Source: Acetatifactor sp. (GTDB lineage Bacteria; Bacillota; Clostridia; Lachnospirales; Lachnospiraceae). From it: 64,000 bases of DNA. The notes below the pieces were generated by a model. The model was not told the origin of the DNA, searched no databases, and was given only the letters and a program-made list of their open reading frames with translations. Location: NCBI GenBank assembly GCA_018385425.1, contig JAHBAA010000039.1, positions 1 to 64,000 on the forward strand. The letters run 5' to 3'. The translations under genes and the position numbers were made by a program. Below, one piece after another: positions 34,135 to 42,346 of the stretch; the stretch's first letter is position 1; each line of letters starts with the position of its first letter.

Positions 34135-35499
34135 ATGATCAATCTATATGAAGTGACTGAGACGAACCAGATGGTTGAGAAGGAAAATCTGGACGTCCGC
34201 ACGATTACTTTGGGCATCAGCCTGTTGGACTGTATTGATTCTGATCTGGACCGGTTATGCGGGAAGATCTACAACAAGATCTATGATGCGGCAAAGGATC
34301 TTGTCAGCACCGGTGAAGAGATCTCCAAGGAGATCGGTATTCCCATCGTGAATAAGCGAATCTCTGTGACTCCCATCGCAATGATCGGCGGCGCTGCCTG
34401 CAGGACGGTGGAGGATTTTGCAAAGATCGCGAAGACCCTGGATGAAGTTGCCACCAAGGTCGGCGTGAACTTTATCGGTGGTTATTCTGCACTTGTCTCT
34501 AAGGGAATGACCCCTGCAGATGAATTATTGATTCGTTCTATCCCTTTGGCACTGTCCACGACAGGACGTGTCTGCAGCTCCGTAAACCTGGGATCCACCA
34601 GAACCGGCATCAATATGGATGCTGTGAAGCTGATGGGCGAGATCATCAAAGAAACTGCGGAGTATACGAAGGAAGACGATTCTCTTGGCTGTGCAAAGCT
34701 GGTTGTATTCTGCAATGCTCCGGATGACAATCCCTTTATGGCAGGAGCGTTCCACGGTGTTACGGAAGCGGATAAGATCATCAATGTTGGGGTCAGCGGT
34801 CCCGGCGTTGTGAAGACAGCTCTGGAGCAGGTGAGAGGAGAAAGCTTTGAGGTTCTCTGCGAAACCATCAAGAAGACTGCATTTAAAGTGACCCGTGTCG
34901 GACAGCTGGTGGCAAAGGAGGCCTCTGCAAGACTGAAGGTTCCCTTTGGTATTGTTGACCTGTCCCTGGCACCTACCCCGGCCATCGGTGACAGCGTTGC
35001 GGATATTCTTTGTGAGATCGGACTGGAGTATGCCGGTGCTCCCGGAACCACTGCCGCATTGGCATTGCTGAACGATCAGGTGAAGAAGGGCGGCGTTATG
35101 GCATCCTCCTATGTGGGCGGTTTGAGCGGCGCTTTTATCCCGGTCAGCGAAGACCAGGGCATGATCGACGCGGTACAGGCAGGTGCCCTCACTCTGGAGA
35201 AGCTGGAAGCCATGACCTGCGTGTGCTCTGTGGGTCTGGATATGATCGCGATTCCCGGAGATACGAAGGCAACTACCATTTCCGGTATTATTGCCGATGA
35301 GATGGCGATCGGTATGGTGAACCAGAAGACTACTGCTGTGCGTGTGATCCCTGTGGTCGGAAAAGGCGTTGGCGAGATGGTCGAGTTTGGCGGATTGTTG
35401 GGTTATGCTCCGATCATGCCGGTGAATCCCTTTGGCTGTGATGCGTTTGTAAATCGCGGCGGCAGAATTCCTGCACCGATCCATAGCTTTAAGAATTGA
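34135..35499 (+). CDS. DUF711/UPF0210 (PFL-fold) family protein
   Basis: 454-aa protein of the UPF0210 family, structurally related to the glycyl-radical (PFL/anaerobic reductase) barrel but without a C-terminal glycyl-radical motif such as RVSGY. Conserved stretches include [38 protein letters not shown] and [17 protein letters not shown]. The function is not established. Coupling with the ACT protein just upstream suggests amino-acid-responsive control. Start ATG 34135 after GGAGGATAA. A strong terminator follows. Confidence 0.9.
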   Translation: MINLYEVTETNQMVEKENLDVRTITLGISLLDCIDSDLDRLCGKIYNKIYDAAKDLVSTGEEISKEIGIPIVNKRISVTPIAMIGGAACRTVEDFAKIAKTLDEVATKVGVNFIGGYSALVSKGMTPADELLIRSIPLALSTTGRVCSSVNLGSTRTGINMDAVKLMGEIIKETAEYTKEDDSLGCAKLVVFCNAPDDNPFMAGAFHGVTEADKIINVGVSGPGVVKTALEQVRGESFEVLCETIKKTAFKVTRVGQLVAKEASARLKVPFGIVDLSLAPTPAIGDSVADILCEIGLEYAGAPGTTAALALLNDQVKKGGVMASSYVGGLSGAFIPVSEDQGMIDAVQAGALTLEKLEAMTCVCSVGLDMIAIPGDTKATTISGIIADEMAIGMVNQKTTAVRVIPVVGKGVGEMVEFGGLLGYAPIMPVNPFGCDAFVNRGGRIPAPIHSFKN

Positions 35500-35514
35500 T
35501 TCTGTACATGTTTT

Positions 35515-35547
35515 GAGCCCGTGAGATTTTCACGGGCTCTGTTTTTT
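35515..35547 (+). terminator. Terminator after the DUF711 gene
   Basis: GAGCCCGTGA and TCACGGGCTC stem with a five-base loop, then CTG and TTTTTT. Confidence 0.92.
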
Positions 35548-35578
35548 GCAGGAGAGGCTGTAATACCCGCCTGTTTGC

Positions 35579-36817
35579 TTATTCTATGACGATAGGAATG
35601 GTATACTCATTGAGTGGTCTTTCGCCTCTTACCTGATAAAGCAGACCTAAATAGAACTGACTGATTGCGATATCCTGCCGGAACAGCAGGAGAGCATCAC
35701 CATCCAGTTGTTCGCCTGCATCAGAAGGTTTTGTGATGAACGGGATAGAAGTATGCCTCTTGATCTCGCTCAACAAAGGTTTTGCATCTTTTCTGAAGCC
35801 GAGAACTCTTGCATAAGGTACAGGCTTCGGTGCCTGCATGCCTGGGAGATCCCTTGCTCTGATATTCAACAGGATATGCAGCAGGCTGCGGCGAATCCGG
35901 GTCAGCGTCATCTCTTTGGTCTTCAAGAGTAAAGAGAAGCTGTCAAAATCCTGAAAGTCAACCAATCGGTTGCGAATGCGGTCCGACAGAGCTGCCGAAA
36001 CATCCAGATAGGAAGTAAAACCTTGTTCCTGTTCCCAATACAGCTTCTGATACAGGGCACCGGAGAGCAGTGCATTCAGCTTTGTATATTCTTCACCACC
36101 GGAATAACTCAGCAGAGAGAGCGCTGACTCCGGCATCTGATCCTGCAGCAGAGTGAGATCATTTTCCTGGAGCAGCGTTTTACGGATCGCAGTAGCAGAA
36201 CTGATTGTTTCTCCAAGCGTCTTATCGTGATAACCGCTTTCGATTCGTCGAACCGTGTAGGGGCGCATGGAACTGTGAAGCGTTTTCAACGCCTTGAGAT
36301 ATTCCAGACCAAGGATATTGTTGGGATTGGAGAGGATTTCTGACATTTCTTCCGTGCTTTTCTTGAGAAAAGTGCCTACAGCCAGATCTCTTGCGGCAGG
36401 AAAACTCATGCCTTCGGACAGACACCTTGTCAGAATGCACCGATACTCCTCGGGTTCATCCAGCAAAATCTCAGCAATCTGCGTAAGCTTTTCCAGCTCA
36501 CCGCACTCGCTTCCGAAGGACACCGTGTCTGCAACTCCCAGACTGTTCAAAATTGAAATCCCGCCAAACGCAAACTCCCAGGCACTGGAGACGGCATAAA
36601 CAGCCGGCAGCTCTATGACCAGATCGGCACCGTTTTGCAGTGCCATCCGTGTGCGGACATGCTTCTCGCAGAAAGCGACATCGCCGCGCTGTGTAAAATT
36701 TCCGCTCATCACCACAATTGTGTAGTCTGATCCGGTTGCTTCTTTGGACTGTTTCAGCTGATAGAGATGACCGTTATGAAAAGGATTGTACTCGGCGATA
36801 ATACCATTGACTCTCAT
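35579..36817 (-). CDS. tmcAL: tRNA(Met) cytidine acetate ligase (TmcAL/YlbM)
   Basis: 412-aa nucleotidyltransferase-fold enzyme. In Bacillus, TmcAL makes N4-acetylcytidine at the wobble base of elongator tRNA-Met using acetate and ATP. The N-terminal GIIAEYNPFHNGHLYQL carries the HxGH signature; VVMSGNFTQRGD and FGSECG are family hallmarks. ATG 36817 follows AAGGAGG on the minus strand. It points away from pta-ackA across a divergent intergenic region, a striking neighbourhood because the enzyme consumes acetate and AckA produces it; this may be coincidence. Confidence 0.92.
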   Translation of the reverse strand: MRVNGIIAEYNPFHNGHLYQLKQSKEATGSDYTIVVMSGNFTQRGDVAFCEKHVRTRMALQNGADLVIELPAVYAVSSAWEFAFGGISILNSLGVADTVSFGSECGELEKLTQIAEILLDEPEEYRCILTRCLSEGMSFPAARDLAVGTFLKKSTEEMSEILSNPNNILGLEYLKALKTLHSSMRPYTVRRIESGYHDKTLGETISSATAIRKTLLQENDLTLLQDQMPESALSLLSYSGGEEYTKLNALLSGALYQKLYWEQEQGFTSYLDVSAALSDRIRNRLVDFQDFDSFSLLLKTKEMTLTRIRRSLLHILLNIRARDLPGMQAPKPVPYARVLGFRKDAKPLLSEIKRHTSIPFITKPSDAGEQLDGDALLLFRQDIAISQFYLGLLYQVRGERPLNEYTIPIVIE

Positions 36818-36881
36818 AAAGCCTCCTTTCGTGGATCGAGAGTATAGCTCGTGTGAAATATTGTGAAAAAATAAACTATTC

Positions 36882-36910
36882 TTGTACCCTTTTTCTCTTT
36901 CTAGTATAAT
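36882..36910 (+). promoter_or_regulatory. Promoter for pta-ackA
   Basis: TTGTAC (36882-36887), 17 bases, TATAAT (36905-36910). Confidence 0.8.
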
Positions 36911-36988
36911 ATGAGTTGCGAATTTTGTTAAGAGGAAGATGACGGCATATTTATCTGAAGCGTGTGCCTTATGAAAGGAGAAAGAGAG

Positions 36989-37990
36989 ATGTCATACATA
37001 GACACAATCAAGACCAGAGCCCGTCTGGACAAGAAGACAATTGTTCTTCCGGAATCAAACGATAAGAGAACACTGATCGCTGCGGCGAAGATCATGGAAG
37101 AGGGAATTGCCAACATTATTATGGTGGGTGATGAGGAGAAGATCACAGACGGTGCCGGCTGGCTGGAGGTGGATCTCACCGGTGTGAAGATCATTAATCC
37201 CGCCACCACAGACAAACTTGACGAGTATGTGAATCTGCTCTATGAAACAAGAAAAGCCAAAGGGATGACATTAGAGAAGGCTCGCGAGATCCTGCTGAAG
37301 GATTACCTTACATTTGGTATTGTGATGGTAAAGGCGAATGATGCAGACGGCATGGTGGCCGGTGCCTGCCACAGCACGGCGGATACCTTAAGACCTGCCC
37401 TTCAGATCTTGAAGACTGCGCCCGGGGTGAAGCTGGTTTCTGCTTTCTTTGTCATGGATACACAGTTCAAGGAGATGGGAGAGAACGGCGCCTTCCTGTT
37501 TGCCGACTGCGGTTTGAATCAGGATCCTACTGCGGAAGAGCTGGCTGCCATCGCAGATTCTTCTTCCAGAAGCTTTAAGGCACTGATCGGTCCCAAGCCT
37601 TGTATTGCGATGCTCAGTCATTCTACCAAGGGCAGCGCAAAGCATGAATTGGTCACGAAGGTTGTAGAGGCAACCAAGATCGCCCACGAGCAATATCCTC
37701 ATCTGATCATTGACGGAGAGCTTCAGACAGATGCCGCTCTGGTGCCCGGAGTTGCCAAGACGAAGGCCCCCGGCAGCCCTGTTGCCGGAAAAGCGAATGT
37801 TTTGATCTTCCCCAATCTGGATGCAGGAAATATCGGTTACAAACTGGTACAGCGTCTGGGAGGTGCCGAGGCGTATGGTCCTATGTTGCAGGGAATTGCA
37901 AAGCCTGTGAATGATCTGTCCAGAGGCTGCTCCTGGGAAGATATCGTTGGTGTAGTTGCCCTGACGGCTGTTCAGGCTCAGCTTGTTTAA
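36989..37990 (+). CDS. pta: Phosphate acetyltransferase
   Basis: 333-aa short-form Pta (no N-terminal regulatory DRTGG domain), interconverting acetyl-CoA and acetyl phosphate. KKTIVLPESNDKRTLIAAAKI at the start, CHSTADTLRPALQI, MLSHSTKGS and GKANVLIFPNLDAGNIGYKLVQRL are the standard family blocks. ATG 36989 follows AAAGGAG; an in-frame ATG at 36971 is too close to that site. ackA follows after 42 bases, so the pair forms the acetate/ATP branch of fermentation. Confidence 0.96.
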   Translation: MSYIDTIKTRARLDKKTIVLPESNDKRTLIAAAKIMEEGIANIIMVGDEEKITDGAGWLEVDLTGVKIINPATTDKLDEYVNLLYETRKAKGMTLEKAREILLKDYLTFGIVMVKANDADGMVAGACHSTADTLRPALQILKTAPGVKLVSAFFVMDTQFKEMGENGAFLFADCGLNQDPTAEELAAIADSSSRSFKALIGPKPCIAMLSHSTKGSAKHELVTKVVEATKIAHEQYPHLIIDGELQTDAALVPGVAKTKAPGSPVAGKANVLIFPNLDAGNIGYKLVQRLGGAEAYGPMLQGIAKPVNDLSRGCSWEDIVGVVALTAVQAQLV

Positions 37991-38032
37991 TCAGAATAAA
38001 TAATATAGATGAATTTGAAAGGAAACAGTAAC

Positions 38033-39232
38033 ATGAAGGTTTTGGTTATTAACTGTGGCAGTTCTTCTCTGAAGTTTCAGCTGATCGATTCCGAGACAGA
38101 GAAGGTTTTGGCGAAGGGACTCTGTGAGAGAATAGCAATCGACGGAAGTATGATCACCTATACCCCTGCCGGTGGTGAGAAGGAGAAGCGCGAGGTTCCC
38201 ATGAAGGATCACACCGATGCGATCCGTCTCGTGTTGGAGGCACTGACCAACGAGAAGACAGGCGTTGTAAAGGATCTTAGTGAGATCGGAGCCGTAGGAC
38301 ATCGTGTGGTTCACGGCGGAGAGCGTTTCGCACAGTCCGTTATCATTGATGAGGATGTGATCAAGGCAATCGAGGAGGTCAGCGATCTTGCGCCCCTGCA
38401 TAATCCCGCCAATCTGATCGGTATTCGGGCCTGCCAGAAGCTGATGCCAGGTGTACCCATGGTTGTTGTTTTTGACACGGCATTTCACCAGACCATGCCG
38501 GAGGAGGCATATCTCTATGGTCTTCCCTATGAGTACTATAAGAAATATAAGGTGAGAAGATATGGTTTCCACGGAACCAGTCATTCCTATGTATCCAAGA
38601 GGGCGGCCGAGATTCTGGGCGAGAAGTATGAGGATCTGAAGATCATCGTATGTCACCTTGGCAACGGAGCCAGCATTTCCGCCGTAAAGAACGGCAAGTG
38701 TATCGACACCTCCATGGGTCTGACCCCTCTGGAAGGACTGATCATGGGTACCAGATCCGGTGATATCGATCCAGCCATTATCGAGTATGTTGCCGGGAAA
38801 GAGCACAAGTCTATTGCTGAGATGATCACCGTTTTAAATAAGAAATCCGGTGTGCTTGGTCTCTCTGATAATCTTTCCTCTGATTTCAGAGACATTGAAC
38901 AGGGTTATTATTCCGGTGATGAAAATGCGGTTCGTGCGATGAAGACTTATTGTTACAGAGTCCTGAAATATATCGGTTCTTACGTTGCTGCCATGGATGG
39001 TGTAGATGTGATCTGCTTTACTGCCGGTGTAGGTGAGAACGGACCTTTGATCCGCAATCTGATCTGCAGTCACTTAACCTTCCTTGGTATTACGTTGGAT
39101 CAGGAACTGAACAATAAACGCGGCGAGGATCTGGTGATTACGACCCCTGACAGCAGAACCAAGGTTTGTGTCATTCCTACCAACGAAGAACTTGCCATCG
39201 CCAGAGAAACCGTTCGTCTTGTTCAGAAATAG
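38033..39232 (+). CDS. ackA: Acetate kinase
   Basis: 399-aa kinase of the ASKHA fold, making ATP and acetate from acetyl phosphate. VINCGSSSLKFQL (phosphate-1), HRVVHGG, VFDTAFHQTMP, YGFHGTSH and GNGASISA (phosphate-2), and FTAGVGENG near the C-terminus are all intact. ATG 38033 follows GAAAGGAAAC; an upstream in-frame ATG (38009) lacks a site. It is cotranscribed with pta. The next operon starts behind a consensus promoter 47 bases downstream. Confidence 0.97.
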   Translation: MKVLVINCGSSSLKFQLIDSETEKVLAKGLCERIAIDGSMITYTPAGGEKEKREVPMKDHTDAIRLVLEALTNEKTGVVKDLSEIGAVGHRVVHGGERFAQSVIIDEDVIKAIEEVSDLAPLHNPANLIGIRACQKLMPGVPMVVVFDTAFHQTMPEEAYLYGLPYEYYKKYKVRRYGFHGTSHSYVSKRAAEILGEKYEDLKIIVCHLGNGASISAVKNGKCIDTSMGLTPLEGLIMGTRSGDIDPAIIEYVAGKEHKSIAEMITVLNKKSGVLGLSDNLSSDFRDIEQGYYSGDENAVRAMKTYCYRVLKYIGSYVAAMDGVDVICFTAGVGENGPLIRNLICSHLTFLGITLDQELNNKRGEDLVITTPDSRTKVCVIPTNEELAIARETVRLVQK

Positions 39233-39279
39233 ATATTACAATATTTGGTAGAAAAGTTTGAAAACATTCAAATATCTTG

Positions 39280-39308
39280 TTGACAAACCGCTATCTCATA
39301 TGTATAAT
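39280..39308 (+). promoter_or_regulatory. Consensus promoter for yceD-rpmF
   Basis: TTGACA (39280-39285), exactly 17 bases, TATAAT (39303-39308): a perfect sigma-A match. Confidence 0.92.
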
Positions 39309-39358
39309 GATTCAATGTGTGAAAATATTACTCACCAATCTTGTGCACAGGAGACGCT

Positions 39359-39883
39359 ATGTTAGTGAATTTATCTGATGTGTTGACCTCCGAAGGCAGA
39401 CAGATGAGTATGGAAGTTCCTCTTGAAATGACTGTATTCAAGAGCGGGATGGGTAGCTTCGAGATCTTAGAGAAGTCCTCCGTTGCTTTTACGTTCACGA
39501 ATCTTGAGCCGAATAAGGCCAAGGTATATGGAGCCATAAAGATTACTTTCCAGACCTACTGTGACAGATGCCTGACAGAAGTTCCCACGATACTTGATCT
39601 TGAATTTGAGAGAATCGTTACTTCACCGGAAGTTGCTGCAGAGGATGATCTGGTTGATGATCTGAGCTTTATGGATGGTTACCAGCTGGACGTAGAAACT
39701 TTTGTGTATAATGAAATCATTGGTAACTGGCCTGCAAAGATTTTGTGTAAGGACGATTGCAAGGGGTTATGCCCTGTCTGTGGACAGAATCGAAACGTGA
39801 TTGATTGCGGATGCGATACTTTCGTACCCGATCCACGGATGGCAGTGTTACAAGATATCTTTAACGCAAATAAGGAGGTGTAA
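39359..39883 (+). CDS. yceD: YceD family (DUF177) protein
   Basis: 174-aa protein linked in other bacteria and plastids to 23S rRNA accumulation. Metal-binding-like cysteines: CDRCL (middle) and CKDDCKGLCPVCGQNRNVIDCGC (C-terminal part), the usual DUF177 pattern. ATG 39359 follows AGGAGA. It precedes rpmF by 2 bases, the conserved yceD-rpmF arrangement, and plsX-acpP come next, a well-known synteny linking ribosome and lipid synthesis. Confidence 0.9.
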   Translation: MLVNLSDVLTSEGRQMSMEVPLEMTVFKSGMGSFEILEKSSVAFTFTNLEPNKAKVYGAIKITFQTYCDRCLTEVPTILDLEFERIVTSPEVAAEDDLVDDLSFMDGYQLDVETFVYNEIIGNWPAKILCKDDCKGLCPVCGQNRNVIDCGCDTFVPDPRMAVLQDIFNANKEV

Positions 39884-39885
39884 CG

Positions 39886-40068
39886 ATGTCTATTTGTCCT
39901 AAGAACAAATCTTCCAAGGGTAGAAGAGATAAGAGAAGAGCGAATTGGAAAATGAGTGCTCCCACTCTCGTAAAGTGCAGCAAGTGCGGCGAACTGATGA
40001 TGCCTCACAGAGTCTGCAAGGCTTGTGGTTCTTACAACAAGAAGCAGGTCGTTGAAGTTGACGAGTAA
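39886..40068 (+). CDS. rpmF: 50S ribosomal protein L32
   Basis: 60-aa ribosomal protein. The start CPKNKSSKGRRDKRRANWK and the zinc ribbon CSKCG...CKACG (C-x2-C, C-x2-C) identify the zinc-binding form of L32. The ribosome site AAGGAGG lies within the end of yceD. A palindromic terminator follows 25 bases after the stop, before the plsX promoter. Confidence 0.97.
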   Translation: MSICPKNKSSKGRRDKRRANWKMSAPTLVKCSKCGELMMPHRVCKACGSYNKKQVVEVDE

Positions 40069-40092
40069 TTCATTCCCTGAAGAATAAGCAGC

Positions 40093-40124
40093 AAAAAAAC
40101 CATAGGATATCCTATGGTTTTTTT
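40093..40124 (+). terminator. Terminator after rpmF
   Basis: AACCATAGGATATCCTATGGTT, a perfect palindrome flanked by A and T runs. Usable from both strands. Confidence 0.92.
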
Positions 40125-40182
40125 GTGCCGTAAAAATCATTTTCCGGTTGTACCGATACCTTCGGACGTGACAAAAAAAGGC

Positions 40183-40211
40183 TTGATTTTTATGGAGTGC
40201 TTTAGTATATT
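40183..40211 (+). promoter_or_regulatory. Promoter for plsX
   Basis: TTGATT (40183-40188), 17 bases, TATATT (40206-40211). No FapR-type operator was recognised. Confidence 0.75.
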
Positions 40212-40268
40212 ATCCTATAGATATACGAACAGAGTATATTGGGAATATCTGACAAAGGAATGAATAGA

Positions 40269-41279
40269 ATGGCAGAGATGGTATGCGTGGCGGTAGATGC
40301 CGTCGGAGGCGACAACGCTCCCGTTGAGACCGTGAAGGGGGCAGTCGAAGCCGTAGTTCGGGAGAAGCGAATCAAGGTCTGTCTCCTGGGTCCGGAACCC
40401 GTTATCAGTGAAGAATTGAAGAAGTATCAATATCCTTTGGAGCAGATCGAAATCGTGCATGCTCCTGAGATTATCGAGACAGGAGAACCTCCTGTGTTGT
40501 CGATCCGCAGAAAGAAGGATTCCTCCATTGTGAAGGGTATGTATCTCGTGAAGGAAGGGAAGTGCGATGCCTTTGTATCTGCCGGAAGTACCGGTGCCGT
40601 ATTGGTGGGCGGACAGATCATCGTTGGCAGAATCAGAGGAATCGAGAGACCGCCTTTGGCACCTGTGATCCCTACGCTGAAGGGCGTCAGTCTGCTGCTT
40701 GACTGTGGGGCCAATGTGGACGCAAAGCCTTCTCATCTGGTTCAGTTTGCGAAGATGGGAAGCATCTATATGGAAAGTGTCATGGGGGTGAAGAACCCGA
40801 GAGTCGGACTGGTGAACATCGGCGTGGAGGAAGAGAAGGGAAATGCATTGACAAAGGAGACCTATCAGCTTCTCAAAGGCTGTGAGGAGATCAATTTTGT
40901 GGGCAATGTAGAAGCCAGAGATATTCCCTATGGTTTAGCAGATGTGCTCGTCTGTGAGGCCTTTGCCGGCAATGTGGTATTGAAGATGTATGAAGGCGTC
41001 AGCGGTGCCCTGATGAAGAAGATCAAGGAAGGAATGATGAGCACCCTTCGTTCCAAGATCGGAGCGCTTTTGATCAAGCCTGCACTGAAGAAGACTATGA
41101 AAGGTTTTTCTACGGATGAGTATGGGGGAGCACCCTTGCTTGGGCTGAAAGGTCTGGTCGTGAAGACCCATGGAAGCAGCAAATCTGTTGAGATCTGCAA
41201 TTCCATCCTTCAGTGTCTCACCTTCAAAGAACAAAAGATAAATGAGAAAATTCAGGGACAATTAGGTTCCCGGGAATAA
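40269..41279 (+). CDS. plsX: Phosphate acyltransferase PlsX
   Basis: 336-aa enzyme turning acyl-ACP into acyl phosphate for phospholipid synthesis. VAVDAVGGDNAP at the start, SAGSTGAVL, LLDCGANVDA and EEKGN are the family blocks. ATG 40269 is preferred (AAAGGA at 40253-40258), with 40260 too close. acpP follows 21 bases downstream, giving the substrate carrier. This is the usual plsX-acpP-rnc-smc-ftsY succession of Firmicutes, without fabD/fabG in between. Confidence 0.95.
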   Translation: MAEMVCVAVDAVGGDNAPVETVKGAVEAVVREKRIKVCLLGPEPVISEELKKYQYPLEQIEIVHAPEIIETGEPPVLSIRRKKDSSIVKGMYLVKEGKCDAFVSAGSTGAVLVGGQIIVGRIRGIERPPLAPVIPTLKGVSLLLDCGANVDAKPSHLVQFAKMGSIYMESVMGVKNPRVGLVNIGVEEEKGNALTKETYQLLKGCEEINFVGNVEARDIPYGLADVLVCEAFAGNVVLKMYEGVSGALMKKIKEGMMSTLRSKIGALLIKPALKKTMKGFSTDEYGGAPLLGLKGLVVKTHGSSKSVEICNSILQCLTFKEQKINEKIQGQLGSRE

Positions 41280-41300
41280 AATAAAGAGAGGTAAAAAGCT

Positions 41301-41531
41301 ATGGAATTTGAAAAACTGAAAAATATTATCGCAGAAACATTGAATCTGGATCCGGAGGAGATCACATTGGAGGCTACCTTCCAGGATGATCTGGGTGCGG
41401 ATTCTTTGGACGTCTATCAGATCATTATGGGAATTGAAGAGGAATTCGATATCGAGGTTCCCGAAGATGTTGCAGAGAAGATTTCCACAGTAGAGGACGC
41501 TGTTGAAATGATCAAGGCTCAGCTGAACTAA
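41301..41531 (+). CDS. acpP: Acyl carrier protein
   Basis: 76-aa acidic four-helix carrier. Ser35 in [11 protein letters not shown] accepts phosphopantetheine. Strong ribosome site GAGAGG. It lies between plsX and rnc, and a terminator-like hairpin (41588-41617) follows, so rnc and smc may be expressed at a lower level. Confidence 0.96.
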   Translation: MEFEKLKNIIAETLNLDPEEITLEATFQDDLGADSLDVYQIIMGIEEEFDIEVPEDVAEKISTVEDAVEMIKAQLN

Positions 41532-41587
41532 TCAGATGCGTTGCATTTGAGAGACTTTGATGACTTGCGTCAGGTTAGATTTCATTA

Positions 41588-41617
41588 GGGCAGTTCGTTT
41601 TGAACTGCTCTTTCTTT
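41588..41617 (+). terminator. Terminator between acpP and rnc
   Basis: GGGCAGTTC and GAACTGCTC stem with a five-base loop, then TTTCTTTT. Confidence 0.8.
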
Positions 41618-41629
41618 TGAAAAGAGGAA

Positions 41630-42346
41630 ATGGTTTTGGAAAAGATCGATTATCAGGAATTGGAAGTAAAAATCGGTTATCAATTTGAGAACATCGGACT
41701 GTTGAAGCAGGCCTTGACCCATAGCTCCTTCAATAATGAGCAGCGGATCAATCGGGTCGGTGACTATGAACGACTGGAATTTTTGGGAGATGCTGTCCTG
41801 GAATTGGTATCCAGTGAATTTCTGTTTTCCACCTACCCCACACTCCCGGAGGGAGAACTTACGAAAATGAGAGCATCTATGGTCTGTGAGCCTGCATTGG
41901 CCTTCTGCGCCAGAGATCTGGAACTCGGGAAGTATTTGCGGCTGGGCAAAGGAGAGGATATGACCGGGGGCAGAGAGCGAGACAGTATTATCGCTGATGT
42001 CTGTGAGGCGATCATCGGGGCGATCTATCTGGACGGCGGAATGGAGAGCGCCAAGAAGCATATCTATCGATTTATTCTTTCGGATCTGGAGGACAAACAG
42101 CTGTTTTACGACAGCAAGAGCAATCTTCAGGAACTGGTTCAGGGAAAACTGAAGCAGGATATCACCTATGTTTTGTTGTCTGAAGAGGGTCCGGAACATA
42201 ACAAAGTTTTCAAGGTTTCCGTATTGATCGGTAAGGAAGAATACGGAAGAGGAACCGGAAGAACTAAGAAAGCTGCCGAACAGCAGGCGGCATACAGTGC
42301 ACTTTTGCTTTTGAGGGATAAAGGTTATGTATTTAAAAAGCATTGA
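41630..42346 (+). CDS. rnc: Ribonuclease III
   Basis: 238-aa double-stranded RNA endonuclease. ERLEFLGDAVLELV is the catalytic signature; DVCEAIIGAIYLDGG gives the second pair of acidic residues; the dsRNA-binding domain follows (about residues 165-235, ending near KKAAEQQAAYSALL). ATG 41630 follows AGAGGA. The last 20 bases overlap the smc start, so translation is coupled. Confidence 0.96.
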   Translation: MVLEKIDYQELEVKIGYQFENIGLLKQALTHSSFNNEQRINRVGDYERLEFLGDAVLELVSSEFLFSTYPTLPEGELTKMRASMVCEPALAFCARDLELGKYLRLGKGEDMTGGRERDSIIADVCEAIIGAIYLDGGMESAKKHIYRFILSDLEDKQLFYDSKSNLQELVQGKLKQDITYVLLSEEGPEHNKVFKVSVLIGKEEYGRGTGRTKKAAEQQAAYSALLLLRDKGYVFKKH

